This document shows, one piece after another, positions 51,385-64,000 of a DNA stretch of 64,000 bases (within the stretch, counting starts at the first letter, position 1; every line of letters begins with the position of its first letter). The translations under genes were made by a program, and so were the position numbers. The stretch is from Sindora glabra (taxonomy: Eukaryota; Streptophyta; Magnoliopsida; Fabales; Fabaceae), in NCBI GenBank assembly GCA_020226215.1, contig CM035230.1, forward strand, positions 7,711,501 to 7,775,500, in the 5' to 3' direction. The notes beneath the pieces are model-generated. The model was not told where the DNA came from and did not search any database. It saw nothing but the letters and a program-made list of their open reading frames with translations.

Positions 51385-51755
51385 TCCCAAATAATCCCCT
51401 CTAACTATAGGATTATTAGATTTTACCCTTTAAATTATGAAAACTTAGATTTTACCAACACCATTATTAAGTTAACAACTATAATACTTAGCGATAATTC
51501 TGTAATACTTAGCAATTATTATAAACTGATATCATCATCTTTAACGATGGTTCATAATCGCTGCTAAATAAAAAAATTTTAAAAATGAGTAAATATAGCA
51601 GTAGTTTTTAACCATCAGTAAGTAAAATATGATAACGATAATTTTTTTAATAAATTCTATTAACTTGATAAAAGTGGGAGTAAAATTCAAGTTTTATATA
51701 GTTGTAAGGGGTAAAATCTAACTATCCAATAATTAAAAAGGGCTATTTAAAGTTA
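51385..51755. mobile_element. MITE-like foldback
   Basis: 'tattagattttacccttt' at 51413 has an inverted counterpart 'ggggtaaaatctaacta' at 51708. Internal segments also pair (taacgatggtt.. and aaccatcag..). No coding capacity. Confidence 0.5.
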
Positions 51756-52203
51756 TCTCTTTATAAAATGATCATTCTATAAAATGATTAATGAACTCAT
51801 CCCATTAAAATAGTGATAACATCCTTGATCCATTATTTATAAATTGATTTTGATTATGACTTTACCATTTGTATTTTGGTTCAATTAAAATTTCTTATTA
51901 TTATAAATTTAAAAATTGCAATTGTTCCTTGTAATAATCAATGCTTTTAAATAAGAAATGGATTAAACCTATTTAGGTCCAAATTTGATTAGACATGGAA
52001 TCATTAACAAAAAATACTTAAATGACAAATTTTAATATTATATTGTTATGATGTATAAAATGAGGACTCTAATCTTTATATGAAAGTGATAGGTGTCTAT
52101 AACCTTTGATTCAAGTGATATTTAATATCTCTTGAATGTTTTGTATCTTGTATTACACCCAAGATTTAATCCATGATCTTTATGTGTATGTATTAAGTAG
52201 TTT

Positions 52204-52736
52204 AACCATTCCTATAATTACAAAAAAAAGTTAGAGGAGTGAATCTTTTTTTTTTTGGCTATTTTTATAATGGTAAGAATGATAATCTATTTAATACATA
52301 CATTTAAGGTTTTGAGTTCGAACCTCAAACATAATTGGAAGCAAAGCCTTAAAGATAACACTAGATGTCAACGTACTAATATGATTCCAATTTAGAGAAA
52401 TGAATCTTGATTATTAAATTTTAAGTTAAACATAATAATCAAACCATAAAATCATGTGAGTTTTTAAATAATTATATAACCATTTCTATGATTACAAAAA
52501 AAATTGAGAGGAATAAACTTTTTTTTAATAATGGTAATTTACTTGATCCATACTTACAAGATTTTAGGTTCAAACCCTAAACATAACTAGAAGTAAATTC
52601 CTGAAGACAATATCAATCATCATTACACCAATATGATGCTAGTTAAGAGGAGTGAATCTTAACTATTAAATTTTGTGTTAATCATCAAAATCAAAACATA
52701 AAATCATATGTTCTTTTAAATGATTATATGACTTTA
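52204..52736. repeat. Tandem pair of SINE-like units, period 274 bp
   Basis: aaccattcctataattac at 52204 recurs as aaccatttctatgattac at 52478. Both copies keep 'aataatggtaa'-type and B box-like blocks (gagttcgaacc near 52315, aggttcaaaccc near 52567), 'ccaatatgat' and 'cataaaatcat'. The B box suggests a tRNA-derived unit that was duplicated in tandem. Confidence 0.75.
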
Positions 52737-52739
52737 AGT

Positions 52740-53245
52740 GATGTATGTTTTAATCTCCGCTTTTAATAGAAGATCTGATAGTTATAATTTAATTTTTTTC
52801 ATTCTTAAATAAAATCAATGCTCCCACTTTGAATGTTTTTAATCCACATAATAAGCTAATTTATAGCTTTTTAATTTAGTCAACAAGTAAAAAATTAGTT
52901 AAAAATGCTTTTGGTCCATTAGTTTATTAAAGGGGAAGAAAACTCTATTTTGATAAACTTTATGAAGTAAGCTTATAGCTTGTACCTAATAACTTCTTTG
53001 TTACTCCCTTTGGGATTTAAAATTTTATTTATTCAAGTGTTTAACTACTTATTAATGAAATTATTTATTTTGTTTTGGACCTTGATTCCTAAGAATCTAA
53101 GATGAGAAAAAAAAGTAAAGTGTTTGAAAGATTAATGTGAGGACTAATTTAAATTAACGTGCATGTCGTAAGAATTTTGATAACAGAAGAATTTAATCAA
53201 ATATTGGAACTTGATGATGGTTATTGTATTATGAATGAGATCAAA
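52740..53245. other. AT-rich sequence, possibly part of an old LTR
   Basis: No gene. Together with 58956-59170 it may be the 5' LTR of the chromovirus remnant that ends the window, interrupted by CACTA element B. Similarity to the 3' LTR start (63216 onward) is weak. Confidence 0.25.
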
Positions 53246-54379
53246 CAATAGAAGAGATTCAATATTTAGTGATGGAATAGGATCCTAAAATATATTTCAT
53301 CCCTAATTTTGAAAATAAAATTAAAATTAATTTTAATGATTGATTTTTTTGTCCATCATTAATCTATCACTAAATTATGGAAAAATTTTGCTTATGAAAT
53401 TAATTTTTTTCAATTTATTGATAGAAAGAGTGTACAAAATTTGAAAATCCATGGTGAAATTTTTAAATTTTTTCAAAAAATAATGATAAATTTAGCAACG
53501 GAATAATAATAACTTGTTGCTAAGTTTATTGCTAAATTAAAAGCATTGCATAATTAAAATAAAGTTAGTGACAAAAAAATCCATCACTAATTTGCAAATA
53601 TAACCAATTCATAATAGAGCCTCTCCATTTAAGCAAAATTCCATTTCTTCCTCTTTTGCTTTGCTTTTGTATTGTTGCCACTATCCTCTGTTCTCCCTAC
53701 TACCATATACTACTACCTTTAAGATTTTCCTTGTTATACCTTCTCTCTTTTAATTAATTTTTTTTGTGAAAGGTTAGATATAATATTTATTTTTTGGTGA
53801 GGAATTTTTTAGATTTCTTAAATAATTGATATTTATCTTATTCTTTTCATATATTGTTTAAGTATTGGAATGTTTTAGAAGTATGAATATTAGTTGAATC
53901 TATCAATTTGATGATTTAGAATTTAATGAAGGGAAATTAGCTTTTGTTTTTATTTTGGTTCAATTTAAATATCATAATTTTGAATTAATTAAGGTATTAC
54001 AATGTTTACATTAATTTTTTGTTTTAATTTTGATTTGATTTTATTAATGTTATTATTAATCTATCCTTAAATGAGATATGTAGGTGATGTTTATTTGCAG
54101 AGCTAGAATTAAAATAGTTAAGACATTAGTATTTTAAAAATTTACTTCAAGTATATATGGCACCATTTATTTATTTGGAGAATAATTGATGAATTATTGA
54201 TGATGTATATATATGATGCAGAATAAATATAGATGTGCATGAACATAGGAAATGGATGGAGAATAAGGTAAATCTTAATTAATTAGAAATAATAGTTGAA
54301 TTCATTAATTAAGTAAAAAGTTCATTGTACATGCTTGACAATAGAGAATTTTTTGAAAACTTAGAAGATTAGGTGTCCA

Positions 54380-56400
54380 TCTACTAAGTGTGAAGGTAAA
54401 AAGATTTTTGTGCTTGATATTATGGTTAAGCATCTTTATAGTAAAAGATTTAAACCTAATTAATGATAGTAGACATCCTATAAGGAAGAAGTGCCTCAAT
54501 TTCAAACTAGACCTAGCAATCCAAAGTGGTGACATCAAAGACATAATAGGTCTAAAGAAACATGTGGTAGGTACAATGTAATAGTAATGGATGTTGCATA
54601 GATGAATTTCAAAGACAATTTTGACCAAAATGTAGAAGAACCCTCTAACCCTAACGCTCAAAGGTTTTATGATATATTGGCGGAAGCATAATAACCTTTT
54701 ATGAAGGTTCTAGTAACCACACTATATTGTCTTTTGTAGTTAAGCTACTAAGTATAAAATTAGACTATAATATTCTAAAGCAATGCTATAATAAAATATG
54801 TCAATTGGCAAGAGGATGTAAGCTTAAAGAGAACCAAATGCCTATAGACTTTTATAGTAAACAAGGAAATTAGTTTCTAAGTTAGGCCTTGGATATAAGA
54901 AAATAAATTATTATGTCAACAAGTATATACTTTATTACAAAGAATATGTAAATGATAGACAATGTGTTTTCTATCAAAATCCTCACCACACATCATGAAG
55001 ATCTAGTCAATGATGATATAAGGAGATTTCCAATAAAAAATTCCTTTACTTACCCCTTACTCCTAAACTCTAAAGGTTGTATACATTGGAGTCATTTGTT
55101 AGCTTAATGAGATAGCATTATAAAAACCCTTATTAGCCTGGGGTTGTCTCTCACCAATCAAATGGACAACCTTGGAAACACATTAAGCATACCTATCTTC
55201 AATTTGCTAATGATCCTAAAAATGTACAACTAGGCTTATGTGTAAATGGTTTTAATCCCTATAGGCAATCTAGACAAACTTATTTATGTTGGCTTTATGA
55301 TTACAACCCTTTGCAATTTCCTTTTATAGATGCATATCAAACAATAGTACATGTTTCCTATTTTAATTATCCTAGGTCCTAGTAGTCCGAATGCCAATAT
55401 TGATGTTTATTTGCAACCATTGATATCAATGTCTATTTGTAACCACTGATAAATGAACTAAAAGTGTTATAGAAAGATAGTGTACATACATATAATGTAT
55501 TTTTTAAACAAAATTTTATCTTAAAGGCTACATTATTGTGGATCATCAATGACTTTCCTATATATGGTATGTTTTTCAATTAGTAGCCACATAAGAAGCA
55601 AGCATGCCCTTTTTATATGTAATTTTCTAAGGCATTCATATTAAAATATGATTAGAAGACTTCATTCCTTGATTATCATAGATATATGATGCTTCCTGAT
55701 CACTCATTTAGAAATAACAAAGATGCTTTTAAGAAAAATAAAGTAAACAAATTATGTCCACCCTTAAGAATTCATGATGAATAAATTTAGGAAAAGGTAA
55801 TATATATACTAAAAGTTATGGTTGAAAAGTGTGCAATACAAACTAAAGGGTATAAAGTTTCCTATAATTGGATAAGCAAAGCATCTTTTGGGAGCTACCT
55901 TACTAGAAGACAAACCTTATTTGTCATAATTTAAATGTCATACACATTAAGTAGAAATGCATTTAACTATATGTTTTACATAATGATAGATATGAATGGT
56001 AAAACAAAGGATAACACTAAAGGTAGGATGGATTTAAATGAATTATATAGGTGCAACAAACTCAAGCTAGTTCAACAAGGTAATAGGAGGATGTTTAAGC
56101 ATAAAGTGCAATACATGTTGAATATGGAGCATAAAAAAGTAGTGTGTAAATGGATAAAAAAAGAGTAATGTCTAAATGGATAAAAAACTTGAAATTTTTA
56201 GATAATTATGCATCAATCTTGGCTAGATATGTGGATCTATGTGAATTTAAGATAATTAGAAAGAAGAGCCATGATTGTCATGTATTTATGGAATAATTAC
56301 TTTCTATTACCTATAAAGTACTAGTGGAGCCCATTTAAAATGCAATAATTGAATTGAGTTTTATTTTTCAAAGATTTGTGCTCAAGCACCTTATAGAAAG
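54380..56400 (+). pseudogene. TNP2-type CACTA transposase remnant (element B)
   Basis: Motifs as in element A: L-W-I-I-N-D-F-P-I-Y-G-M near 55538, R-N-N-K-D-A-F-K-K-N-K near 55710, and a 77-codon open piece (55935-56168) with D-M-N-G-K-T-K-D-N-T-K-G-R-M-D-L-N-E and E-H-K-K-V-V-C-K-W. K-S-H-D-C-H-V-F-M-E near 56265 follows. Frames are broken throughout. Some parts are better preserved than in element A. Confidence 0.88.
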
Positions 56401-56479
56401 AATAATAATTTCAAATGGAACAAAGTATTTATATCGTAATTTGTAAGTTAGAATGAATATTTTCTCTAGCTTTTTATTT

Positions 56480-56900
56480 TCATTTAATGGAGCAACTTCT
56501 AGTGTACTTACCTTACGAAACACTGGTAAAAGGTCATGTCCAATACCATTAGGTGCACCTATTTGAGAGGTAAATTGATTGACTAAATAATTTTGATAAA
56601 GTAAATAATTTAGTTATGTCTTCATACTATTAATAGTTAATTTGTCTTATTGATTGTTAAGTTCTTTCACAAGAAGAAGGTGAAATATAAAGCCTATATG
56701 GAAAGGTCCATTTGTGAAATGTATATCATTAAAGAGATATCCACTTTCTAATACCACTACTTTAAACCTTATGTGAAATCTAGAAAGACTAGAGTTCCTT
56801 GGAATAATAATGGTAGGTAAATAAAAAATAGTGAGGATATTTGATCCATTTTCAATTATCCTATTCATTCAATGAGGAATGCATTTGCTAATATTTGATA
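56480..56900 (+). pseudogene. DUF4218 domain remnant (element B)
   Basis: Around 56690 the frame reads Y-K-A-Y-M-E-R-S-I-C-E-M-Y-I-I-K-E-I-S-T-F, then K-T-R-V-P-W-N-N-N-G, matching the DUF4218 block. Broken upstream and downstream. Confidence 0.82.
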
Positions 56901-57279
56901 AACTAGGAGTATAGCATGACTACAACATGTGCATGCCAAACAATGATAAGTTGCAACCATGTGTGAACTAAGTTCTTAATATAATGTATTCAATTAATCT
57001 ATTGATATATTCATTGAATTTTTTAAAAGATCTAACGACATAGCATGAGGTGTAGTCTATTTGAACAAACTTTACAACATTTAATGCTAACCATAATCGA
57101 TGAGGACATGAACACACATATTGAAAATAAATTCGTTTCATGGCTTCACAATGATGTAAGCGAAATCATATCCCATTTAGTTAGAGTTTTGCTCACCCTA
57201 GGTATGATTTATATTAACATTAACAATGTGAACTTGTTTTATGATTAGGTTCCAACTACAAATAACTTAGTCACTAAAC

Positions 57280-58030
57280 AAAATATCCTTGACATAGCAT
57301 GAGGATCAAAGAGAAAAGTGTGTATATGACCTATGTATTTTGTGAATAGTTATAATTTTCACATAAAATAATGAAGCTAACATATATCCACTTCTAACTT
57401 CAATTTGTGCATTAAGGGATCTAGTGATAGACACTTAGAAAATAATGAATGCAAAAAAATTCAAGAAGACATTAAGTTAGATTATGATGGATTGCCAATA
57501 AAGAAACTAGTGTTATTTAAATGTTAAAGTTTTAATCCTATTCCTAATAGGAGAACATGATTGCATAAATAATATAATATCATTATGGTTCAAGTATCTC
57601 GATATTATAACAAGTTTGATCCTTTTATCTTTACTCAACAACTTGTATAGATGTATTACTTTGTATATCCAAGTTATGGAAAGAATCAAATTGAGTGGCT
57701 GGTTGTCATTAAAACTAAAGCAAGGAATGTCGTCCAGTGCTCTATCAATAAATGATGCCATACTTTCCTTTCAAGATAATGAGCAATGCAACCAATTGTT
57801 AATATGTATTGAGAATGAAGAGATCCATTCATTGAGGGATAACTCAGGATCTCTTAACGAAGTTAGTTTGCATTGAAGAAATTGTACAAAATGACTTAAA
57901 TGAGCTCGACAATGAAGAAGTAGCTTAGAAAGATGTGGGAAATAAAGAGGATAAGAAAAAGGAAGACAAGGATAAAAGATTAATAAAGCTGAAGAAGAAA
58001 TTCAATATGATAACACAGAGTCCTCATCTT
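57280..58030 (+). pseudogene. DUF4216 and charged tail remnant (element B)
   Basis: Near 57470-57560 the pieces read V-R-L-x-W-I then F-K-C/x-x-F-N-P, followed by S-I-N-D-A-I-L-S-F-Q near 57745 and a Lys/Glu-rich stretch near 57930-58000. The order is the same as in element A. Confidence 0.72.
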
Positions 58031-58955
58031 AGATTAGGTTATCTTTAGTATATGTAGATTAGGATTTTCATATATATATGTCTTGTGTAAGTAATGCAAA
58101 TGGTACTAACTTAATATTTTTTTATTTATTATAGGTTACTAAGTCTTCAAAAACCTAAATTGAGTGACATGATTGATATTTTAGCATGATATTTTTAAAA
58201 TTTGAGCATCTTTCAAATGATAAGCCACTACCTTTGCATGAAGAAGAGCACAAAGAGCAGCATCAAAGGAATAATGACAACTGTTAGCATAGGGTTTAGG
58301 CTTTTACTCAATTATTGGAAATATTATTTACTTTTTAATTTATATATTGGTTCCATTGTTCTGTATTATGATTTTTATGTTAAATGACATTTGATATTTA
58401 ATATTATAAAATTCAATTTTAGAAAATTTTCTATTGAATCTATGGTAATAGTTGAATTATATTCATGTAAAGGAGTTTGTTGTATGAATTACCTTGAAAG
58501 GAGGTTACAAATTATTAATATTTTTTTTAATTAATGATGGATTTCAAAATAATGATGCTAATAAATTTCCATATTAACAACGAAAATTGAATTAGCAATG
58601 AATTCTTTCATCACTAAATTTATAGATTAGCAATTGATGTAATGATGGTAAAAATTAGTGAAATATTATTATATTGCTAAATTCAAATTTAGTGTTGGAC
58701 ATTTCATCAATAAATATATGGTTTAATGATGAACATATGCATAGCTAAATTAATCTATTGTTTGTTTTAATTTGTCATTATCTAGCAAAATTGATGACAA
58801 AAATAAAGATGGATAGAAAAATTATGTCACTAATTAAATTACTAGCACACTGTTTGCTAACACTATCGTACCCATTGCTATTTTTTTTATAGTGAATTTT
58901 TAGTAATTAGCAATGGATTTTTCCATCTGTAATTAGGGTTTTTTTAATAGTGAAA

Positions 58956-60458
58956 TAGGAAAAGATAATTGATGAAGAGAAACTTCAAATTGTCCTTCTC
59001 CTAGAAAGCCTTTCATCTTTCCCCAAATATCTTTAAACAAAAAAACCACACTTCCAAATCCCTTCATTCCTTCATTCTCCCATTTATCTTTTTCCTTAAG
59101 CAAATCCTAAAGCTTTCTAAGAAAAACTCTTATAATTCTTCTATAATTTCATCTCCTCAAGGTAAATAACCCCTTAATCAATGATGCTTATGAGCTAACT
59201 TCTTTAGTTTCTTCTATTCTCTTTTTTACATTTGAATTTCAAATTTATTTTTGCTAAAGGAAGTAGAGCAAATAAATCCGAACCTACAAATCCTCATTTG
59301 TCTAATGTATAAAGACTCCATTCATTTCATTTTATACTCAAAACCTATTTCCTAAGCCTTGTGAGAAGTATTCTACCTATATTCCTAACTCAAATTAATT
59401 ATATTGTTTAATATTTGGTATTTATAGCTTGTTTGATGATTATGTATGAAAAGTGGCTTCATACTTCAATGTTAATGATTAATTGATAGGTTTTGTTGTT
59501 TAAGAGTAGTATCTTTGTGTTGTAAAGGTTTGGTTATGGTTTTATGTGATATAAATATGATTTAAGGATTATTAATGATGGATGGCTAATACGTTTGCTA
59601 AAAAAGAAACTACAGTTTGCAAGGTGATAATCAACAATGCGTTTCAAGGTTATACTCTAGATTGGCATAATGAATTACATAAGCTAGGATTGCTCCCTAA
59701 ATAGTGATAGTTGACTACATAATCACCTATAATTGTCCAAAGTTGCTCTTTAGACCCCTTCTAATTAACCGCATAATTGATTATAGGTACTAAGATTCAT
59801 TTTTGAACACCTATAGTTGAATATGTAGTCAACTACTACCCTGTTTCACTACAGTATCACATGTTTTATGGTAATGTATCATGTTGATCCTTCTTAAACA
59901 TGTAATATGAGAATAAATGATATTAAATACAATTAATAGAGGTTGATATAAATGAGAAATCAAGTATTATGCTTTTAAAATAAATAGAATTATGCTAACT
60001 TTAATACTTTGATCCCATGTGACTTAGAAAGATTAAATTCTCTGATTTTGTTTAGGGAAAGTAAACCCTATAAGTTTCCACCTATATATGTACATGTATG
60101 TAAAAATTATTTTATTATAAATGTGATGTCATGACATGGAATCAATATTGTTATTGAGATGGATAGTTATATTATGAATTATGTTATAGATGAGAATGAT
60201 GAGTTAGGGTGATTATAACTAAGTTGTGATATTACGCACTAAATTTATGTGCCCATTTGTGAAAGGATAAAGATTACTCTAAAGGAATAAAGTTAAGGTT
60301 ATAAAGGATATGGATAAAGAGAGTCATAATAAGGATATTTATCTAAAATTTATGATTTGTTTACAATTGCCACTTTTTCCTTTGAAGTTTTCCTTTTTAT
60401 TCTAATTCAATAGGTGATACCCTTATGGGTAGTTGGTCATATGAATGGTTGAATAAAG

Positions 60459-60541
<83 letters not shown>

Positions 60542-61190
60542 GTTCTACGTCTAAACTCCAAAAACTTTATCTTATACAGACTTAGAAAGAATCTTAATTA
60601 TTCCCTTATGCACCTACACATTTATATCTTTCCTTTAAGCTATTTGTTTAGGTACAATATTTCTTAATAAGTTCTATACTTACATTCTTATGGATTAACT
60701 TTTTAGATACTTAGTAGGATCATCCACCACCTCCACCATAGTAAGCAAGGTGCTCTCCTTTAAAGATTCTTTGTTTTATCTTTTAGTGGATTTGATAATA
60801 AATATGATGGTGTTCTTATAAATTTGAATTAGAGATTAAGAAGAATTAGAGGGCCAAGTTTATGTTGTTTAAGATAGGGGTTGAGCACTAGGATGTGCGT
60901 TAAATAGTTTGGATAACTTATGCTTATGTATCATTAAGCTTATAAGTTAGCCTAACTATTATTTTAAAATATAACTTAAACTATAAAGAATATTCTTAAA
61001 AAGTAATATGTGTTGGTTTTCATTAATGATTGAGCATATATTATGGATGACTTCCTTGTTATGATGATCAATCAATGTGGATAATGTTAATAGAATCATT
61101 CATGAATATTCTTATGCTAGTCATGATTGTAGTATGTCATGATGTTCTTAATTTTTTTCTATGATACCCTATTTTTAATTTATTGATAGT
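58956..61190. other. 5' part of the chromovirus remnant, no domain recognised
   Basis: 58970-59170 is pyrimidine-rich and ends 'ctcctcaaggtaaat', like the transcribed end of a chromovirus LTR and similar in style to 63600-63665. Gag, protease and most of RT, expected downstream, are not readable, so they are deleted or decayed. Confidence 0.35.
60461..60541. repeat. (AAT)27 microsatellite
   Basis: Pure AAT/ATA repeat of 81 bp; codes poly-Asn only by chance. Confidence 0.95.
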
Positions 61191-61204
61191 CTATATTCTA
61201 ATCA

Positions 61205-61825
61205 TATAAACCCTACTAGTAAAAGAAATTTGAAGGTTCCATAGACTAGTAGGATATTATTGAAGATTTATCAAAGGATCTTTGAAGATAATAACACCAC
61301 TAACTGAATTAATAAAAAAAGGATTGAATTTGTATTGACTTATGAGTGTAATAATAACTTCCAAAGGCTAAAAACATGTGACCATACCACCAATAATTGC
61401 TCTATGTTTCATTACCTATAGATACATAGTATATTTTGATGCTAAAATTAGTTTAAGACATATATTAATGCATAATGGAAGGGTTATAGCCTATGTTTCC
61501 TAATAACTTAAGAAGCATAAGTAAAACTACATAACATATGATGTAGAAATAGTTGTAATGGTATTTTCCTTGAAAATATGGAGGCATTACATGTGTATTG
61601 AGACATGGGAAATCTATATAGACTACAAGAGCTTAAAGTATATTTTTGAGCAAAAGAATTTAAATTTGCATTAAAGAAGATGGATGGAGTTTATCAAAGA
61701 CTATGATTGTTCAATTCTACATCACCTTAGTAATATAACTGTGGTGGGAAATTCTTTAAGTAGGAAATCATCAAGCACTATAGCAAATATTCAACCTAGT
61801 GATCAGGAAGTGTTGTTGGCACAAA
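61205..61825 (+). pseudogene. Chromovirus RT end and RNase H remnant
   Basis: G-Y-Y-x-R-F-I-K-G near 61250 (family GYYRRFVEGFS), T-P-L-T-E-L-I-K-K-G near 61295, Y-I-V-Y-F-D-A-K-I near 61430, G-R-V-I-A-Y-V-S near 61480, L-K-I-W-R-H-Y near 61575, I-D-Y-K-S-L-K-Y-I-F-E-Q near 61615, R-R-W-M-E-F-I-K-D-Y-D near 61680 and N-S-L-S-R-K near 61750. This is the canonical Ty3/gypsy chromovirus (Tekay/Del-like) RNase H, interrupted by stops. Confidence 0.9.
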
Positions 61826-61849
61826 TGGCTATATAATTTATATGAGTGG

Positions 61850-63110
61850 ATAGAATCAAGGAATCTTAAAGAAATAATCCTTATTACTCTAACCTTACAT
61901 AAGAGGCAATCATAAACTAAGGGAATGACATGCTATAGATGAAAGAGGTGTGCTATGGTACTAAGAGCTTTTGTGAGCCTTTTATAGTAAGCGAAATGAG
62001 TTATTGTACTAAGTTTATCACTTTTCTTACACTTTACATCTTCGGGTAGCTAAAATGTATCACAATTTACAATTTACAGGAAACCTTTTAATGGAAAGTA
62101 ATGATGAAGGATATGTTAGAGTATATGACTAAATGTCTTATGTGTCAACAAGAAAAGGTTAAACATTAACAATCTTCATATTTACACTAACCTTTACAAA
62201 TTTTGAAGTGGAAGTATGAGAGTGTGATTGTAAATTTGTTGATGATTTGCCTAAGAGCCCTAAAGATGATGATTCTATTTGGGTCATAGTTAATCGATTA
62301 ACTAAGTTAGTGTATTTCTTACTTGTTAAGACCACATACTTAGCAGCTAAGTATGATCAACTGTACATAGATCAAATAGTACCATTCCATGGCATCCTTG
62401 TAATATTAGGCATTTAGTTTACTACCCATTTCTGGTAATCTTTCTAATGACATTTAGTGACTTAACTATGTTTTAGCATAACTTTCCACTTCCAAAATAA
62501 CAAATAATTGGAAATAAGTATTTAGTTAACCTATTATCAAAATGGACTATTTAATTCTTGAGGCCTATTCTAGTAGCAGAAATGATAAAAAAATGTAGAT
62601 TATTTAAGAATGAATGAAGAGTGCATAAGACTAGTAGAAGTACTATGTAAAAAAGAAGAAAAGAAATTCAGAGTTTTTAGGAAAAGGATCAAGTTTTCCT
62701 TAAGGTATCTCTAATGAAGAGAGTTATGCACTTTGGAAAGAAAGGCAAGTTGAGTTATGCACTTTGGAAAGAAAGGCAATACAGCTCCTCACTACATTAG
62801 GCTTTTTATGATTACTAAGTGTGTGGCAATAGTATCATATCAATTAGATTTGCCTAACAATTTGATAACTATTCATCTATATTCTATGTCTATACTTTGG
62901 AAATATGTACTCGATGTCACTCATGTCATTAAGGAAGAATTCCTTTAGCTAGATGCCAAAGTAACTTACAAGGAGCAATCGATGGCTATCCTTGATCACT
63001 AAATCTAAAAGTTATGATTAAAAGAAGTACCAATAGTCAAAGTACTTTAGGAACATCATCGCATGGAGGAAGCTACTTAAGAGCTCAAGGTAGATATGCA
63101 ATAGAAATAA
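61850..63110 (+). pseudogene. Chromovirus integrase with chromodomain-like tail, decayed
   Basis: L-x-C-Q-Q-E-K-V-K-H near 62130 (zinc finger end), D-S-I-W-V-I-V-N-R-L-T-K-L-V near 62270, F-L-K-V-S-L-M-K-R-V-M-H-F-G-K-K-G near 62690, then a 63-codon open piece (62757-62948) corresponding to the GPY/F region, and near 62980-63090 M-A-I-L-D-H then V-P-I-V-K-V-L then M-E-E-A-T of the chromodomain-like tail of Tekay-type elements. A 31-bp tandem duplication breaks the frame at 62721-62780. Confidence 0.9.
62721..62780 (+). repeat. 31-bp tandem duplication inside the integrase
   Basis: gagttatgcactttggaaag (start of the unit) at 62721 recurs at 62752. A 31-bp addition shifts the frame and repeats the M-H-F-G-K-K-G motif. 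Confidence 0.9.
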
Positions 63111-63215
63111 TTTATTTATTTGGTATGTTGTAAACCTAAACTTATGACGCTTATGATAGCTTAATGTCCCACCATGCCTACAAGAATTTGAGGATGAATT
63201 CTTTTAAAGGGAGAA

Positions 63216-64000
63216 GTACTACTACACTCGATAGTGTTAGGATTAATAATTAATTTGAATTTTATTTAAGGATATTAGGGTAGAAGTGGATTAAAATATA
63301 ATGATAGGGATGCTCAAATTTGTTAATATGGACTGAAAATTTAAAGATATGTATTGATTGGCTTGTAAATTTGCTAAATCCTTAAAAACTAAATAAACAT
63401 TTTAAAAGGGGACACAATGATGTAAATAAATGGTAATAATTATTCCTTGAGCTAGGATGTATATGGTTTTAATGGAAGGATATAAGATAGATCACTCAAG
63501 GAATTTTAGAAGAGACTTATCACCTTTTTCCTATTTTTCCCTTAGGGAAGGTTAAGTCCTTTTCAATAACAAATTCCTTATGTTCTCCATTTCCTTATTT
63601 CCTTTAAAAATCATTCTCTTATATTATCATCCTTTCATTATCATCATCCTCAAGCGATCAAGGTATAGGCTTCATAGCCTTCTCCACCTTTAAGAGATTT
63701 CCTTGTTAATTTTTTATTATTTAAATAGGAAATATGTAAAGAATTAGTTAAAAATAAATCTAAGGAGTTTGTTCCTTAACTTAGGATTTCTTCTTTTCAA
63801 TGTGTAGCCACTCAATTAATTAACCATTCTCACTCCAAAACATTTTTTATCTAATATGTGAGTAACATTTTGCTTAATCTTTAGCTTGATTTCATTTAGT
63901 TATATGTATTTTGGCCATTATAGGGTTTTTGAGGAATTTGAATAGATTTTGTGCTTATAATTTAGAAATTGTGATTTTTATTATAGGGTTGAGAGATCTA
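63216..64000 (+). repeat. Start of the chromovirus 3' LTR (cut by the window end)
   Basis: A conserved junction reads tttgaggatgaattctttt then aaagggagaag (polypurine tract, 63205-63215), as in Tekay-type elements just before the LTR. The sequence that follows is AT-rich with a pyrimidine-rich transcribed-end-like part near 63490-63660. Its right end lies beyond the window. Confidence 0.65.

Larger units (their letters stand above)
53246..58952 (+). mobile_element. CACTA (En/Spm) element B with TNP2 remnants, 5707 bp
   Basis: Decayed CACTA ends (left caatagaagaga, right on the opposite strand CACTATTAAAAAAACC) are flanked by AAA on both sides (53243-53245, 58953-58955). Subterminal 'agtgatgga/tccatcact' motifs occur at both ends. 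It is homologous to element A along most of its length (same non-coding leader near 53640-54200, same TNP2-DUF4218-DUF4216 order) but lacks the 3.5-kb block and the microsatellites. Confidence 0.85.

Noticed and set aside
54305..54661. 118-codon minus frame
   Set aside because: Lies antisense to the 5' part of the TNP2 region of CACTA element B and shows no domain.
60425..60667. Poly-Asn protein frame
   Set aside because: Translation of the (AAT)27 microsatellite.

Overview
This window is AT-rich nuclear DNA of a flowering plant, most likely a eudicot. The species cannot be fixed from the sequence. It holds one convincing host gene and a deep pile of nested, mostly broken transposable elements. 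No rRNA gene, intact tRNA gene, CRISPR array or bacterial-style operon was seen.

Host gene: a three-exon gene at 7986-9189 (+) encodes a 69-residue CYSTM protein (cysteine-rich transmembrane module), with an N-terminal Pro/Tyr/Gln-rich part and a Cys-rich C-terminal anchor. A GC-richer promoter/leader (7484-7985) containing a (TA)30 tract precedes it.

Left of the gene (1 to about 6260): remains of a Ty3/gypsy element resembling the Tat/Ogre/Retand lineage. It has an RT-RNase H connection, a second archaeal-type RNase H and an integrase, then tandem repeats and a possible antisense coiled-coil reading frame.

Right of the gene (10929 to about 48790): a nested composite whose boundaries come from target-site duplications. 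The oldest layer is a Ty1/copia-like element whose two LTRs are at 10929-26653 and 38287-48789 once insertions are removed. Its 5' LTR is split by a 241-bp MITE (TSD TTA) and by a Mutator-like element (11676-26217, 9-bp TSD ATTTACTTG). That Mutator-like element contains a second copia element (12691-23964, TSD ACTAG), which contains a 2.8-kb CACTA element (14015-16837, TSD AAC) and probably a reverse LTR. The internal region of the oldest element holds a 131-bp tRNA-derived SINE (17-bp TSD) and a 7,965-bp element carrying only gag and protease (29690-37654, minus strand, TSD CATAA). Its 3' LTR is split by a 9.4-kb CACTA element with TNP2 remnants (38518-47886, TSD ATC), which itself holds a solo LTR (TSD TTGAT), and by a 180-bp LINE-tail-like insertion (10-bp TSD).

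Far right (48790-64000): three MITE-like foldbacks, a tandem SINE-like repeat, a second related TNP2-type CACTA element (53246-58952, TSD AAA), and a Tekay/Del-like chromovirus remnant (RNase H, integrase, chromodomain-like tail, start of the 3' LTR) running off the end.

The most notable observations are: (i) the two LTRs of the oldest element act as each other's empty-site control, and each took two insertions within a few bases of the homologous sites hit in its partner; (ii) the LTRs of the gag-only element carry tandem near-perfect hairpins, one of which shows a compensatory two-arm difference between the LTR copies.
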